Shown: positions 55,946 to 64,000 of the stretch, piece by piece
Numbering within the stretch: the stretch's first letter is position 1
How the letters are laid out: the number at the start of each line of letters is the position of its first letter
From: Verrucomicrobiales bacterium
GTDB lineage: Bacteria; Verrucomicrobiota; Verrucomicrobiia; Verrucomicrobiales; DEV007
DNA: 64,000 bases
Direction of reading: 5' to 3'
Assembly (NCBI GenBank): GCA_029213265.1
Contig: JARGNG010000013.1
Coordinates: 1-64,000, forward strand
Program-made: the position numbers and the translations under genes
Notes under the pieces: model-generated
What the model was told of the DNA's origin: nothing
Seen by the model: the letters and a program-made list of their open reading frames with translations, nothing else
Database searches by the model: none

Positions 55946-56950
55946 TCAACGTTCGAGTGGAACACTCACGATTCGATCCGCAGACTGAGTCAACTCCCGG
56001 GCACTGAAGATCCAGACAACGAGACTCTTGTTGTCCCAATACCCCGGGTTCTCCGTAGCATGGAAGAAGAGCTTCTTTCTTGCCTGCACGAGGCCGGAGC
56101 CCCTGACTCCAACAAGATCGACCGGAGTGCCCAGAGAAAAGGAGAGTTGATCGGCCAATCCGGCACCCTTGCAGTGCATGCCCGTTTCTTTCCCCTCGTG
56201 AAAGACGAGAGTGTGGCTGTCGCCGAGAATCAGAGTCCTGCTTTTCGGATCCGGTGCGACTCCCGGAGTGCCATTCTTGAGGACGGGCCGGATCGAGAGT
56301 GATTCCGAAGAGACCTTTCCTTCCCATTCACTGTCTTTGATTTGATCCCCCGTAATGGAGAGGGTTTGCGCCTCTCCAAGCTGGATCGAGTCACTTTCGA
56401 CCGGCTCCATCGCCTGATTTTGCAGAATGAGTTCTGCGATTCGCTCTATTGCCAGGGGGGAAAAGTGGGCATCCTGCTGGCAATACCATTGCACGGATTC
56501 CTCCCCGGCTCTTGCTCGCAGAAATTCGGTTTCGAGATCAATCACATTCACCCCCGCCTCCAGCAAGGTCTCCAGAAACGGCACCATTGAATGCGCATCA
56601 CCGGGGCGGAAATCTGAATCCAGCTTGTCGGGATAGATCGCTCCCTTCGGCGGGACCGGGATCACGACAAGGCGAATATTCCGCTCCAACAACATCTCGT
56701 TGAATTCGATAATCGAGGGGACCGGGTCGCTCCCGTTCTTTGCCACTTCGTTCCACGGCTTTTCCCAAAACTTGCCGGTCGAGAGGTGGCGAAGTTCTTT
56801 CACGAGGAAGAACCAGTCCTGATCCTCACCGCGAACATTCGACTTCTCTTCGATCTGCGACGCCGCCGCCCCTGCGAAGGCGTCTCCGCGATCTTGCGCC
56901 GCAAGCGACAGTCCGGAGAACGGAAGAATGAGGAGCCAAAGAAACTTCAT
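55946..56950 (-). CDS. AlgX/AlgJ-type SGNH-like O-acetyltransferase-related protein
   Basis: 334 residues with a signal peptide (MKFLWLLILPFSGLSLAAQ). The AlgX/AlgJ-like SGNH features are visible: LLERNIRLVVIPVPPKGAIYP, CQQDAHFSPLAIERIAELI (Asp-x-His) and LILGDSHTLVFHEG (nucleophile Ser in GDSHT). Such proteins O-acetylate exported polysaccharides such as alginate. The usual partner MBOAT membrane acyltransferase is not adjacent, so it would need a distant partner. It lies 16 bp after the M32 carboxypeptidase gene. Confidence 0.82.
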   Translation of the reverse strand: MKFLWLLILPFSGLSLAAQDRGDAFAGAAASQIEEKSNVRGEDQDWFFLVKELRHLSTGKFWEKPWNEVAKNGSDPVPSIIEFNEMLLERNIRLVVIPVPPKGAIYPDKLDSDFRPGDAHSMVPFLETLLEAGVNVIDLETEFLRARAGEESVQWYCQQDAHFSPLAIERIAELILQNQAMEPVESDSIQLGEAQTLSITGDQIKDSEWEGKVSSESLSIRPVLKNGTPGVAPDPKSRTLILGDSHTLVFHEGKETGMHCKGAGLADQLSFSLGTPVDLVGVRGSGLVQARKKLFFHATENPGYWDNKSLVVWIFSARELTQSADRIVSVPLER

Positions 56951-56966
56951 CGCAAATCACCCCGGA

Positions 56967-58454
56967 CTATCTCAGGTAGCGCTCCCGCAAATGGCGGGCC
57001 AGCGCGTCCGCGTTGGCGGGCGATCCAGCCGCTTCGGCAATCAGATCATCGGGAAGGAGCACGCTCCCCCGCTGGTGTATCCGCGTTCGCATCCATTCCA
57101 GTAAGCCGGAAAAATCACCCTTCGCCACGCCCTTCGCAATCGACTCATCGCCGTTTGCCGCATCAGCGAGATGTGCGGCGTTGATGTTCCCCAGGCTGTA
57201 GGTCGGAAAGTAGCCGAAGATTCCCATGCTCCAGTGAATGTCCTGCAGGCAGCCGTTCGCATCCTCGTCGACCGACATGCCGAAGTATTCTTTGAAGCGG
57301 CGATTCCATTCCCCGGGTATCTCCTCCACTTTGAGATCACCGGCGAAGATGGCTTTCTCTAATTCAAAACGAAGGAGAATGTGGAGGTCGTAGGTCACCT
57401 CGTCAGACTCAACCCGGATGTAGCTCATACTCGCCTGGTTCACCGCTTCGAACATTTCATCGACGGTGACGCCGGTAAGGTTCGGGAAATAGTGAATCGC
57501 ACGGGGCAGCCACCTATCCCAGAAGGCCCGGCTGCGCCCGACATGGTTTTCCCAAAGGCGGGACTGTGATTCGTGCACGCCAAGCGACACCGCATTGCCA
57601 ACGGGCTGCCCGTGATGATCCGTATTCAAGCCCTGCTCATAGAGTCCGTGTCCGGCCTCGTGAAGAACTCCGAAAAGGGAGCTCCGGAAATCTTTCTCGT
57701 CATACCGGGTCGTGAGGCGAACATCGTAAGGTGCCATACCGGAGCAAAAGGGATGGACCGCGGTGTCAATCCGACCGGCATCAAAATCGAATCCCATGGA
57801 TTCCGCGACTTCGCGATTAAAAGCCTCCTGCTTTTCGATCGGGTACTGACCTGACAACTTCGATCCGTCGAAGCGATCACGGGCTGTCGCCTCTTCCACA
57901 ATCGGAACCAGTAACTCACGGAGACTTCCGAGCGTTTCGTTCAAACGGCGGGTCGTTGCGCCGCGCTCGAACTTGTCGAGGAGAGCATCGTAAAGCTGAT
58001 CCTCGTAGCCAAAGCATTCGGCCTGCTCACGACAAAGAGCAATCATGCGGGTCAGGGAAGGAGCAAAAAGTGAAAACTCTGACTTCTCGCGCGCTTCAGC
58101 CCAGGAGGTTTGCGCCAGGACTTTTTCCTGCGCCATTTCCTCAACGAGTCGTTTCGGAACACGGGTTGCCTGGTCGTACTGGTGACGCCATTCACGGAGA
58201 TTCGCTCTCACTTCTGCACCCGCCTCTTCCGAATCGAGTGCGCCTTCCACTTCGGTGATCCAGTCTCCCACTTCCGGTGAGGCGAACTTCTCGTGGAGCC
58301 ATCCGCTGAACCAGGCCATCTGTCGTCCCCGATATTCCACGCCTCTTCGCGGCATGAGCACTTCCTGGTCCCAGCCAAGTAAGGCCTGAGTATCCCCGAC
58401 GAGTTGCAATTCATCACTGAGAGTGAGGAGGGACTGATAAGAGGGGTTCTTCAT
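56967..58454 (-). CDS. M32 family metallocarboxypeptidase
   Basis: 495 residues, family-typical length. The zinc motif HEAGHGLYEQG (HExxH) and the following HESQSRLWENHVGRSRAFW (third ligand Glu) are intact, as are DVRLTTRYDEKDF and SFMSYIRVE-like MSYIRVESDEVTYDLH. M32 enzymes remove C-terminal residues and are cytosolic. Upstream of the AlgX-like gene by 16 bp. Confidence 0.95.
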   Translation of the reverse strand: MKNPSYQSLLTLSDELQLVGDTQALLGWDQEVLMPRRGVEYRGRQMAWFSGWLHEKFASPEVGDWITEVEGALDSEEAGAEVRANLREWRHQYDQATRVPKRLVEEMAQEKVLAQTSWAEAREKSEFSLFAPSLTRMIALCREQAECFGYEDQLYDALLDKFERGATTRRLNETLGSLRELLVPIVEEATARDRFDGSKLSGQYPIEKQEAFNREVAESMGFDFDAGRIDTAVHPFCSGMAPYDVRLTTRYDEKDFRSSLFGVLHEAGHGLYEQGLNTDHHGQPVGNAVSLGVHESQSRLWENHVGRSRAFWDRWLPRAIHYFPNLTGVTVDEMFEAVNQASMSYIRVESDEVTYDLHILLRFELEKAIFAGDLKVEEIPGEWNRRFKEYFGMSVDEDANGCLQDIHWSMGIFGYFPTYSLGNINAAHLADAANGDESIAKGVAKGDFSGLLEWMRTRIHQRGSVLLPDDLIAEAAGSPANADALARHLRERYLR

Positions 58455-58477
58455 ACGAACAATACTGGATCATAAAA

Positions 58478-58509
58478 ACGCCGGTTCCCCGCAAAGGAGC
58501 AACCGGCGT
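58478..58509 (-). terminator. Rho-independent terminator after protease-like gene
   Basis: A perfect nine-bp stem ACGCCGGTT / AACCGGCGT (58478-58486 and 58501-58509) with a 14-base loop. On the minus strand the second arm is followed by TTTTT. It is 22 bp after the stop of the gene at 58531. Confidence 0.85.
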
Positions 58510-58530
58510 AATAAGAGAATCTTCGGAGCC

Positions 58531-59325
58531 TTATTTGGCGGCCTCGCGAGCGAGATTGGCCATAACCTGAATCGATCCAGCGGAAAGAGTTCCGAGAACA
58601 CCGGAAGGATTTCCTTCAATGATCCGGACAACGGTGAGCCCAATCGGCTTGCCTTCGAGGGTGAAAACGGGAATTCCCTGGGCCGTTCCCACACTGGTAA
58701 CGAAGAAGGTGCGATCTCCCTTGTAGACGCCTGTCACGCGACCGACAACAACAGTCGGCATGTAACCATACACTGCGGAAGCGCGGGAAAGCCCGACCAC
58801 TTTGTCCGCCTCCTGCGCTGTCGCTGCAAACTGGGAGAAATCCACTTTGTCGAACTTCTTGTTCAGTGCCTTGGCTTCTGCAGCATCGGGCATGATAAAG
58901 GCAATATCTGCTTCCGCGTCCTGACGAACCACTTTTCCGTGAAGCAGCGTCGAGTCGCCGTAGCTGATTTCGACCTCGGAGAAAACTGTCTTGGCTTCTT
59001 TGATCGTCACAACCTTGTCATCCATTTTCGCCTGCTGACCGGAAAGGCCGAGGCTGGCATCGATCGCAGAGTTGGATACGACAATCAGACCGTCATCGCC
59101 AATGGTGACCCCCAGAGTACGTCGCTGCTGGTCGCGTGGCGGGAGAGGCTCGCCTGAGGTGGTTGCCTCGAGCTTTCCCTTGGCAGTGATCACGACGAGG
59201 GAGGCCTTGTGCTGCTCAAGCAGTTTGCGGGACTGTTCCGCATCAGTATCCTGAGAAAATGTAGTTCCAAGAGTTGCCAGCGAAAACGCGGCGATCAGTG
59301 AAAAAGGAGCGAGGCTGAATCTCAT
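58531..59325 (-). CDS. Secreted trypsin-like-fold protein, probable pseudoprotease
   Basis: 264 residues from ATG 59325 (MRFSLAPFSLIAAFSLATLG), which opens a signal peptide; the frame is open to 59364. The sequence follows the HtrA/trypsin-like beta layout (VVITAKGKLEATTSGEPLPP, TLGVTIGDDGLIVVSNSAID, DIAFIMPDA), but where a GNSGGP active-site serine motif is expected it has SVGTAQGIPVFTLEGKPIGL, with no catalytic Ser. The His of the triad is also not evident. It may act as a binding protein. Terminators lie on both sides. Confidence 0.68.
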   Translation of the reverse strand: MRFSLAPFSLIAAFSLATLGTTFSQDTDAEQSRKLLEQHKASLVVITAKGKLEATTSGEPLPPRDQQRRTLGVTIGDDGLIVVSNSAIDASLGLSGQQAKMDDKVVTIKEAKTVFSEVEISYGDSTLLHGKVVRQDAEADIAFIMPDAAEAKALNKKFDKVDFSQFAATAQEADKVVGLSRASAVYGYMPTVVVGRVTGVYKGDRTFFVTSVGTAQGIPVFTLEGKPIGLTVVRIIEGNPSGVLGTLSAGSIQVMANLAREAAK

Positions 59326-59416
59326 AGGTGTATCAGGGTATCGGAGGAGGTGAGGAAAAGGCAAAGTTTAGAGGGAGGCGGTGGTTTTCCAAAGCCAATT
59401 TTCCTATAAAACAAAA

Positions 59417-59456
59417 ATGTGACATTCGGACTGTTCAAGAACGCCGAATGTCACAT
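59417..59456 (-). terminator. Rho-independent terminator after rpsD
   Basis: A perfect 13-bp stem ATGTGACATTCGG / CCGAATGTCACAT (59417-59429 and 59444-59456) with a 14-base loop; on the minus strand a TTTTTGTTTT run follows. It is 25 bp after the rpsD stop, closing the ribosomal operon. Confidence 0.9.
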
Positions 59457-59481
59457 CTTTGGAAAATTGCTGGGTTCGAAA

Positions 59482-60093
59482 TTAACGGGAATACAGCTCC
59501 ACAACGAGCTGAACATTCACCATCGTATCAATCTCGTCTGCCTCTGGAAGACGATCCATAGTACCGGAAAGATTTTCGCTGTCGAAAGTAAGCCAGTCCA
59601 TGAGAGGACGGGCCGAGCAAAGATCAACGGCACGAAGCCCTAGCTGTTGAGAGCGGCTTCCTTCGGCAACAGTGATCGTGTCACCGGGCTTAACGCTGTA
59701 GGAAGGGATATCAACGCGGCGGCCGTTCACATGAACATGACCGTGACCGACGAACTGACGTGCGGCTCGACGGGTGTTACCCAGACCGAGACGATAAACG
59801 ACATTGTCGAGACGAGTCTCTAAAAGCTGCACGAGAATATCACCGGTAATGCCGCGGCGGCGCTGAGCCTCCGCGAAGTAGCGGCGAAACTGCTTCTCCA
59901 TGATGCCATACTGAAAGCGAAGCTTCTGCTTCTCACCCAGAGCAATCGAGTAGTCACTATGCTTACGGCGGGCGCCGCGAGCTCCGTGCTGACCGGGAGG
60001 ATAAGGGCGACGCTCAAGCGCTTTTGAGGGACCAAAAAGCGGTACGCCGTAGCGGCGGGAGATTTTGTCGGTGGGACCAGTGTTTCTTGCCAT
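59482..60093 (-). CDS. rpsD: 30S ribosomal protein S4
   Basis: 203 residues, normal for S4. Opens MARNTGPTDKISRRYGVPLFG and lacks the zinc cysteines of some S4 forms. The S4 RNA-binding domain (LETRLDNVVYRLGLGNTRRAARQFVGHGHVHVNGRRV) is present. It assembles the 16S 5' domain and in many bacteria represses its own operon. Last gene before the terminator at 59417-59456, with no rpoA after it. Confidence 0.98.
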   Translation of the reverse strand: MARNTGPTDKISRRYGVPLFGPSKALERRPYPPGQHGARGARRKHSDYSIALGEKQKLRFQYGIMEKQFRRYFAEAQRRRGITGDILVQLLETRLDNVVYRLGLGNTRRAARQFVGHGHVHVNGRRVDIPSYSVKPGDTITVAEGSRSQQLGLRAVDLCSARPLMDWLTFDSENLSGTMDRLPEADEIDTMVNVQLVVELYSR

Positions 60094-60120
60094 CTTCTCA
60101 GAAAGGTAAAATTGATTCGA

Positions 60121-60723
60121 TTAGACGCGACGAGCCTTCTTAGGTCGGCATCCATTGTGAGGGACGGGAGTGACATCCATAATGCGGGTCACTTCGATTC
60201 CAAGCCCCTGAACGGCGCGAACTGCGGACTCGCGTCCGGCACCGGGACCCTTGACGCGAACTTCGGCCTGCTTGAGACCGTGAGACATGGCCTGTCGGCA
60301 GGCATCCTGTGCTACAAGCTGCGACGCGTAAGCGGTGCTTTTCCGCGATCCGCGAAAGCCCATCTTACCTGCACTGGACCAGCCGATCACGTTGCCCTTC
60401 GGGTCGGCAACCGTTACGATGGTGTTGTTAAAGGAGGCGGAAACGTGAACGATTCCGACACTGATGTTCTTGGAACCCTTTGCTTTGATGACCTTGGGAG
60501 CCTCAGCACCTTCCGCGCCCTCCAGCTCAAGGAAGATATCCTCCGCCGTGCGAGGCTTCTCCTTCTCTTTCCTCTCCTCGGGAGCAGCCGGCGCAGCGGC
60601 CGCTTCTTCAGCGGGAGGTGCATCATCAGCCGCTTTCTCCGCAGCAGGAGTTTCTTCGGTGGACTTCGCAGCAGGTGCTGCAGCTTTCTCTTCCACTTCT
60701 TCGGGTTTTTCTTCTTCAGCCAT
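60121..60723 (-). CDS. rpsK: 30S ribosomal protein S11 with long N-terminal extension
   Basis: 200 residues. The conserved core ([41 protein letters not shown] and [12 protein letters not shown]) begins at about residue 83; ordinary S11 is near 129 residues. The first ~75 residues are an Ala/Glu/Lys/Pro-rich acidic extension ([20 protein letters not shown] onward) preceding [20 protein letters not shown]. The extension is in frame with an ATG at 60723 and codon use does not look broken. S11 sits on the platform of the small subunit. Confidence 0.97.
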   Translation of the reverse strand: MAEEEKPEEVEEKAAAPAAKSTEETPAAEKAADDAPPAEEAAAAPAAPEERKEKEKPRTAEDIFLELEGAEGAEAPKVIKAKGSKNISVGIVHVSASFNNTIVTVADPKGNVIGWSSAGKMGFRGSRKSTAYASQLVAQDACRQAMSHGLKQAEVRVKGPGAGRESAVRAVQGLGIEVTRIMDVTPVPHNGCRPKKARRV

Positions 60724-60746
60724 CTGTTTAAATAAAAGTGATAGAA

Positions 60747-61115
60747 TTAGCGGACCACACCTACCGTCTTACGCTTCCCTTTGCGTGTCCGGGCATTCGT
60801 TTTGGTGCGCTGCCCACGGGCGGGAAGTCCACGGCGGTGGCGATATCCACGGTAGCAATTGATCGAAGCGAGGCGCTTCATGTGACCCTGAATGTCGCGG
60901 CGGAGGTCACCTTCAATCATGACGCTTCCTCCCGTGATCGCACTGGCGATCCGTCCAAGTTGTTCGTCGCTCAACTCTCCGGTACGGATGTTCTTATCGA
61001 CTCCGGCTTCCTCAAGAATTTTTGCGGAAGTTTTCGGTCCGATTCCGTAGATGTAAGGAAGCGATGCTTCGATTCGCTTCTCATTCGGGATTTCGACTCC
61101 AAGTAGGCGTGCCAT
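60747..61115 (-). CDS. rpsM: 30S ribosomal protein S13
   Basis: 122 residues. [22 protein letters not shown] and the C-terminal [22 protein letters not shown] are standard S13. It contacts the P-site tRNA and the 50S subunit. It lies between rpmJ (38 bp upstream) and rpsK (23 bp downstream) on the minus strand. Confidence 0.98.
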   Translation of the reverse strand: MARLLGVEIPNEKRIEASLPYIYGIGPKTSAKILEEAGVDKNIRTGELSDEQLGRIASAITGGSVMIEGDLRRDIQGHMKRLASINCYRGYRHRRGLPARGQRTKTNARTRKGKRKTVGVVR

Positions 61116-61153
61116 AACTAAATAAATTGTTTCGAATCAGTAAGAGGAACCGA

Positions 61154-61267
61154 CTATCCCTGACGCTGCTTGTGGCGTGGGTTTTTGCAAATTACGCGAA
61201 GAACGCCCTGGCGCTTGATGATGCGACAGTCGCTGCAGAGTCTTTTTACAGATGGCCTAACTTTCAT
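61154..61267 (-). CDS. rpmJ: 50S ribosomal protein L36
   Basis: 37 residues, read from ATG 61267: [20 protein letters not shown] onward, ending PRHKQRQG. The zinc ligands are Cys11, Cys14, Cys27 and His32, so this is the zinc-binding L36 form. Short genes like this are often missed. It heads the rpmJ-rpsM-rpsK-rpsD transcript. Confidence 0.97.
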   Translation of the reverse strand: MKVRPSVKRLCSDCRIIKRQGVLRVICKNPRHKQRQG

Positions 61268-61566
61268 AGGGACAAATAGGGTGTCAGTCTTTCGTTTGGG
61301 GAAATTGGTTTGTTTGCCGTTTCCGGCGGTAACTAAGGTGGTAATTTTCAGACCACGTTTTGGTCTTTCGCTCCCCTGCCCGAGTCCTCCCTGCCAAAAT
61401 TCGGCGCGAGGACGGAATTGGTATCACAGTTTCGGCTTTTCGCAACCGGTGTTTCGGAGATAGCTCCAATTTTTAGGGAGAATTTTTAAAGTTTTTGGCG
61501 GTCTCGTGATTACTAGGGGGAATTCGGACCGGAAGTGGGTGAAAACGGGGTTGGTCCTGGACTTTT
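61268..61566. other. Intergenic region between map and rpmJ
   Basis: 299 bases without a supported gene; infA, often found here, is absent. It contains a small inverted repeat (AGACC-N7-GGTCT at about 61350-61366) and AT-rich stretches near 61480-61500. It probably holds the promoter and leader for rpmJ-rpsM-rpsK-rpsD. Confidence 0.5.
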
Positions 61567-62382
61567 TTATGCAGCTGCAGTGGAATAGCTCCGCTCCCTG
61601 GGAGTCAGGATTTCCGCCTCACCACTTGTAATCAAAACAGTATGTTCAAAGTGGGCTGAGAGTTCACGATCTTTCGTAATTACAGTCCAGTCATCGTCGA
61701 GAATAAGAACGTCTTCCGTCCCGGCGTTCACCATCGGCTCAATCGCAAGAACCATTCCGGCCTGAAGGCGGGGGTTCTTGAAACGGCGGATTCGCATTTC
61801 GTCCTCGTCCCAGTAGTTCGGGACCTGCGGCTCTTCGTGAAGTTGGCGTCCAACTCCGTGACCGACGAATTGCTTCACCACCGTGTAACCGTGAACCTGA
61901 ACACATTCCTCCACAGAACGGCAAACCGAAGAAAGGAGCTCACCCTCCCGGGCATTGGAAATCGCGGCATAGAGAGATTCTTCGGTCGATGCCAGAAGTG
62001 CTTCTGCCTCTCCGCCAATAACTCCAACAGGAATGGTCTTTGCGTTGTCACCGATCCACCCGGCTGGCGTCTCGATGCCAACGTCAATTTTAACAATGTC
62101 TCCTTCGTTGAGAACGCGGGTTCCACCAATTCCATGCACGACCTCTTCGTTTACAGAAATACAGATATTTCCGGGGAATCCCCTGTAGCCAAGAAAGGCA
62201 CTGACACACTTATTTTCAGTGACCAGATCCGCTGCCGCCTGGTCGATCGTACCCGTGGTAACCCCCGGCGCCACCATTTCGGCACACTGCCGGAGGATGT
62301 TCGCAGCAATCGAACCCGCCTCGCGAAGTCCATCCAACTCACTACCGGAGCGAAGTTGAATTCTGGATTTCCGCTTGGCCAT
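61567..62382 (-). CDS. map: Methionine aminopeptidase, type I
   Basis: 271 residues. Metal-ligand segments in order: VKIDVGIETPAGWIGDNAKT (two Asp), GHGVGRQLHEEPQVPNY (His), LAIEPMVNAG (Glu) and FEHTVLIT (late Glu). It removes the initiator methionine of nascent proteins and acts co-translationally. It follows secY by 18 bp in the spc operon. Confidence 0.97.
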   Translation of the reverse strand: MAKRKSRIQLRSGSELDGLREAGSIAANILRQCAEMVAPGVTTGTIDQAAADLVTENKCVSAFLGYRGFPGNICISVNEEVVHGIGGTRVLNEGDIVKIDVGIETPAGWIGDNAKTIPVGVIGGEAEALLASTEESLYAAISNAREGELLSSVCRSVEECVQVHGYTVVKQFVGHGVGRQLHEEPQVPNYWDEDEMRIRRFKNPRLQAGMVLAIEPMVNAGTEDVLILDDDWTVITKDRELSAHFEHTVLITSGEAEILTPRERSYSTAAA

Positions 62383-62400
62383 TCCAATCCCAATCAGAAC

Positions 62401-63912
62401 TTAACCGCCCTTGGCGATCTGATAGTAAACGATTCCGCCAATGAGCAGAATGGCGGCGATAACCAGCAGCCAGAGAATTTGATTTCCACCCGCGGCAGCA
62501 CCTTGTCCACCCGGGCGATCGAAACGTCCCCGGATGCGGCCTTTGCGAAGAAACCCATCGTAGTGGCGCTGAATAAGATGAGTCTCAATCTGACGCATCA
62601 CGTCAAGAAGAACACCCACCATAATGAGGAGTCCCGTCCCGCCAAAGAACTGGGCCGCCAACGGAGGCACACCCATCAGTGCGGTGAGAATGGGGGGGAG
62701 AATCGCAATGATCGTAAGGAAAATCGCTCCAGCAAAGGTGAGGCGACTCATCGTGCGATCCAGAAACTCCGCGGTCGCTTTACCAGGGCGGACTCCGGGA
62801 ATGTATCCACCGTTCTTCTTCAAATCGTCTGCGATCTGGTTCGGCTGGAACATGGTTGCAACCCAGAAGTAGCTGAAGAAAAAGATCATCAGACCGGTGA
62901 GGCCGTAGTAAAGCACACCGCTTCCACCACCACCGAGCGCGAGTGAAAGCTCACGTGCCCAAAGCTTGTCCGGAAAGGCCCAACCGATGATCTGGGATGG
63001 AAACATGAGAATCGCCTGAGCGAAAATGATCGGCATAACACCGGCGTAGTTCACCTTGAGAGGCATGTGCTGCGACTGGCCGCCATACATTTTGCCTCCG
63101 CGAACCTGCTTGGCGTAATTGATTGGAACCCGGCGCTGGGCCTGCGTAATCGCAATGACCGCAGCAACAACGAAGAAGAGGAAGGCGATGAGAGCCACCA
63201 ACTGGAAGGATCGGAGCGGATTGTCTCCTGCGGAGGCCACATAGGTATTCCAAACCTGGAAGAGGGCACCGGGCAGTGCGTAAATAATGTTCACCGTAAT
63301 GATGATGGAAACTCCGTTCCCGATTCCACGCTCAGTAATCTGATCTCCCAGCCACATGAGGAACATGGTTCCAGCAGTGATGATAATGACCGTGGTAATG
63401 ATAAAACCAATCCCTCCGTCGGGAACGAGCTCCCTCGTCGACTGATTCGCAATGTCGCGGAGAAACGGATTGGCCTCCGGCTGCACTAGTGACTTGGCCA
63501 ACATCCACCCCTGGAACAAACACAATACCAGCGTCAGAAGACGGGTATACATGCTGATTTTCTGCTGCCCACCCTCTTCGCGCCGAAGCTTACTCAAAGA
63601 AGGGACCACCGCAGAAAGAAGCTGCGTCATAATCGACGCACTGATGTAGGGCATGATCCCAAGAGCAAAAAGCGCTGAGTTCTGGAGGCCACCACCGCTG
63701 AATACATTCATCAGGGCGAGCACGGCGGTAAGACCTCTGCTGTCCTGAGATTGCTCCTGAACCTGACCGTACCATTCCTGAAGCACATTCGCATCCACTC
63801 CGGGAAGCGTGATGACCGCCCCGAGACGGACGATCACGACCACAAGCAAAGTGAAAAGAATCCGGGAGCGCAGCTCCGGGATCTTAAAAGTGTTGGCGAA
63901 AGCGGATATCAT
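62401..63912 (-). CDS. secY: Protein translocase subunit SecY
   Basis: 503 residues, ten membrane spans. MISAFANTFKIPELRSRILFT start, ITLPGVDANVLQEW, GIMPYISASIMTQLL, the loop RRVPINYAKQVRGGK and GVRPGKATAEFLDRTMSRL are diagnostic. It forms the Sec channel for membrane insertion and export. Upstream of map. Confidence 0.98.
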   Translation of the reverse strand: MISAFANTFKIPELRSRILFTLLVVVIVRLGAVITLPGVDANVLQEWYGQVQEQSQDSRGLTAVLALMNVFSGGGLQNSALFALGIMPYISASIMTQLLSAVVPSLSKLRREEGGQQKISMYTRLLTLVLCLFQGWMLAKSLVQPEANPFLRDIANQSTRELVPDGGIGFIITTVIIITAGTMFLMWLGDQITERGIGNGVSIIITVNIIYALPGALFQVWNTYVASAGDNPLRSFQLVALIAFLFFVVAAVIAITQAQRRVPINYAKQVRGGKMYGGQSQHMPLKVNYAGVMPIIFAQAILMFPSQIIGWAFPDKLWARELSLALGGGGSGVLYYGLTGLMIFFFSYFWVATMFQPNQIADDLKKNGGYIPGVRPGKATAEFLDRTMSRLTFAGAIFLTIIAILPPILTALMGVPPLAAQFFGGTGLLIMVGVLLDVMRQIETHLIQRHYDGFLRKGRIRGRFDRPGGQGAAAGGNQILWLLVIAAILLIGGIVYYQIAKGG

Positions 63913-63951
63913 GAAAGAGGGCGTCGTAGAAGTGCTAAAGGGCTTTGTCAG

Positions 63952-64000
63952 TCAGAGGGCAATGTCTGGTTCGAATACGTAAGGGGCTTTGGCGGGGAAT
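63952..64000 (-). CDS. C-terminal end of an upstream gene, possibly rplO
   Basis: A minus-strand frame enters from the right edge and ends at TGA 63954-63952: the last 15 complete residues read FPAKAPYVFEPDIAL preceded by the window edge. By synteny the gene before secY is usually rplO (ribosomal protein L15), but so few residues cannot confirm it. The gap to secY is 39 bp. Confidence 0.4.
   Translation of the reverse strand, partial: FPAKAPYVFEPDIAL

Overview
This 64 kb window is a chromosomal segment from a Verrucomicrobia-like (PVC superphylum) bacterium. The evidence is a set of secreted formylglycine sulfatases (three), a paired DUF1592/DUF1588 cytochrome-type protein and DUF1552 twin-arginine protein, SHD1 and LysM domain proteins, and a G+C-moderate genome with sparse Shine-Dalgarno sites. 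Most genes are housekeeping or cell-envelope genes; no insertion sequence, CRISPR array or complete prophage was seen.

Layout. 1-6.5 kb: a minus-strand cassette of a YqiJ-like OB-fold membrane protein, a YqiK-like flotillin and a very large DUF3686 'DNA repair ATPase' that runs off the left edge. 6.7-9.5 kb: a CII-like HTH regulator, alr and recF. 9.6-15 kb: sulfatase, a single-heme secreted protein, a DUF4126 membrane protein, an N-acetylmuramoyl-L-alanine amidase and tRNA-Leu(TAG). 15-21 kb: a DinB-like protein, a SWIM-SNF2 helicase, hflK-hflC. 21-26.4 kb: folP-like gene, sulfatase, tyrS, AraC regulator, truA. 26.5-31 kb: M23 peptidase, TauE/SafE exporter, LysM protein, CNT nucleoside transporter with a Gfo/Idh/MocA oxidoreductase. 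31-42.5 kb: SHD1-zincin, recQ, AmgK-like kinase, metallo-beta-lactamase-fold protein, O-antigen-ligase/TPR protein, response regulator, DEAD-box RNA helicase. 42.5-50.7 kb: YyaL-type thioredoxin-domain protein, msrA, DUF1552, DUF1592, SpmA-SpmB fusion. 50.9-59.3 kb: sulfatase, fabD, sanA, ABC exporter, AlgX-like protein, M32 carboxypeptidase, protease-like pseudoenzyme. 59.4-64 kb: the end of the spc/alpha ribosomal cluster (secY, map, rpmJ, rpsM, rpsK, rpsD) with strong terminators.

The most notable result is at 44781-45488. The methionine sulfoxide reductase A gene looks truncated unless an in-frame TGA at 45354-45356 is read through. Reading through restores a complete MsrA with the TGA exactly at the catalytic cysteine, and a hairpin of bacterial SECIS type follows it. 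This is a strong case for a selenocysteine MsrA. Other points worth attention are the flotillin/OB-fold/ATPase cassette, a dispersed palindrome found three times upstream of genes, a compound palindrome before the response regulator, and a long acidic extension on ribosomal protein S11. All functional calls come from reading motifs and family knowledge; no search was run.
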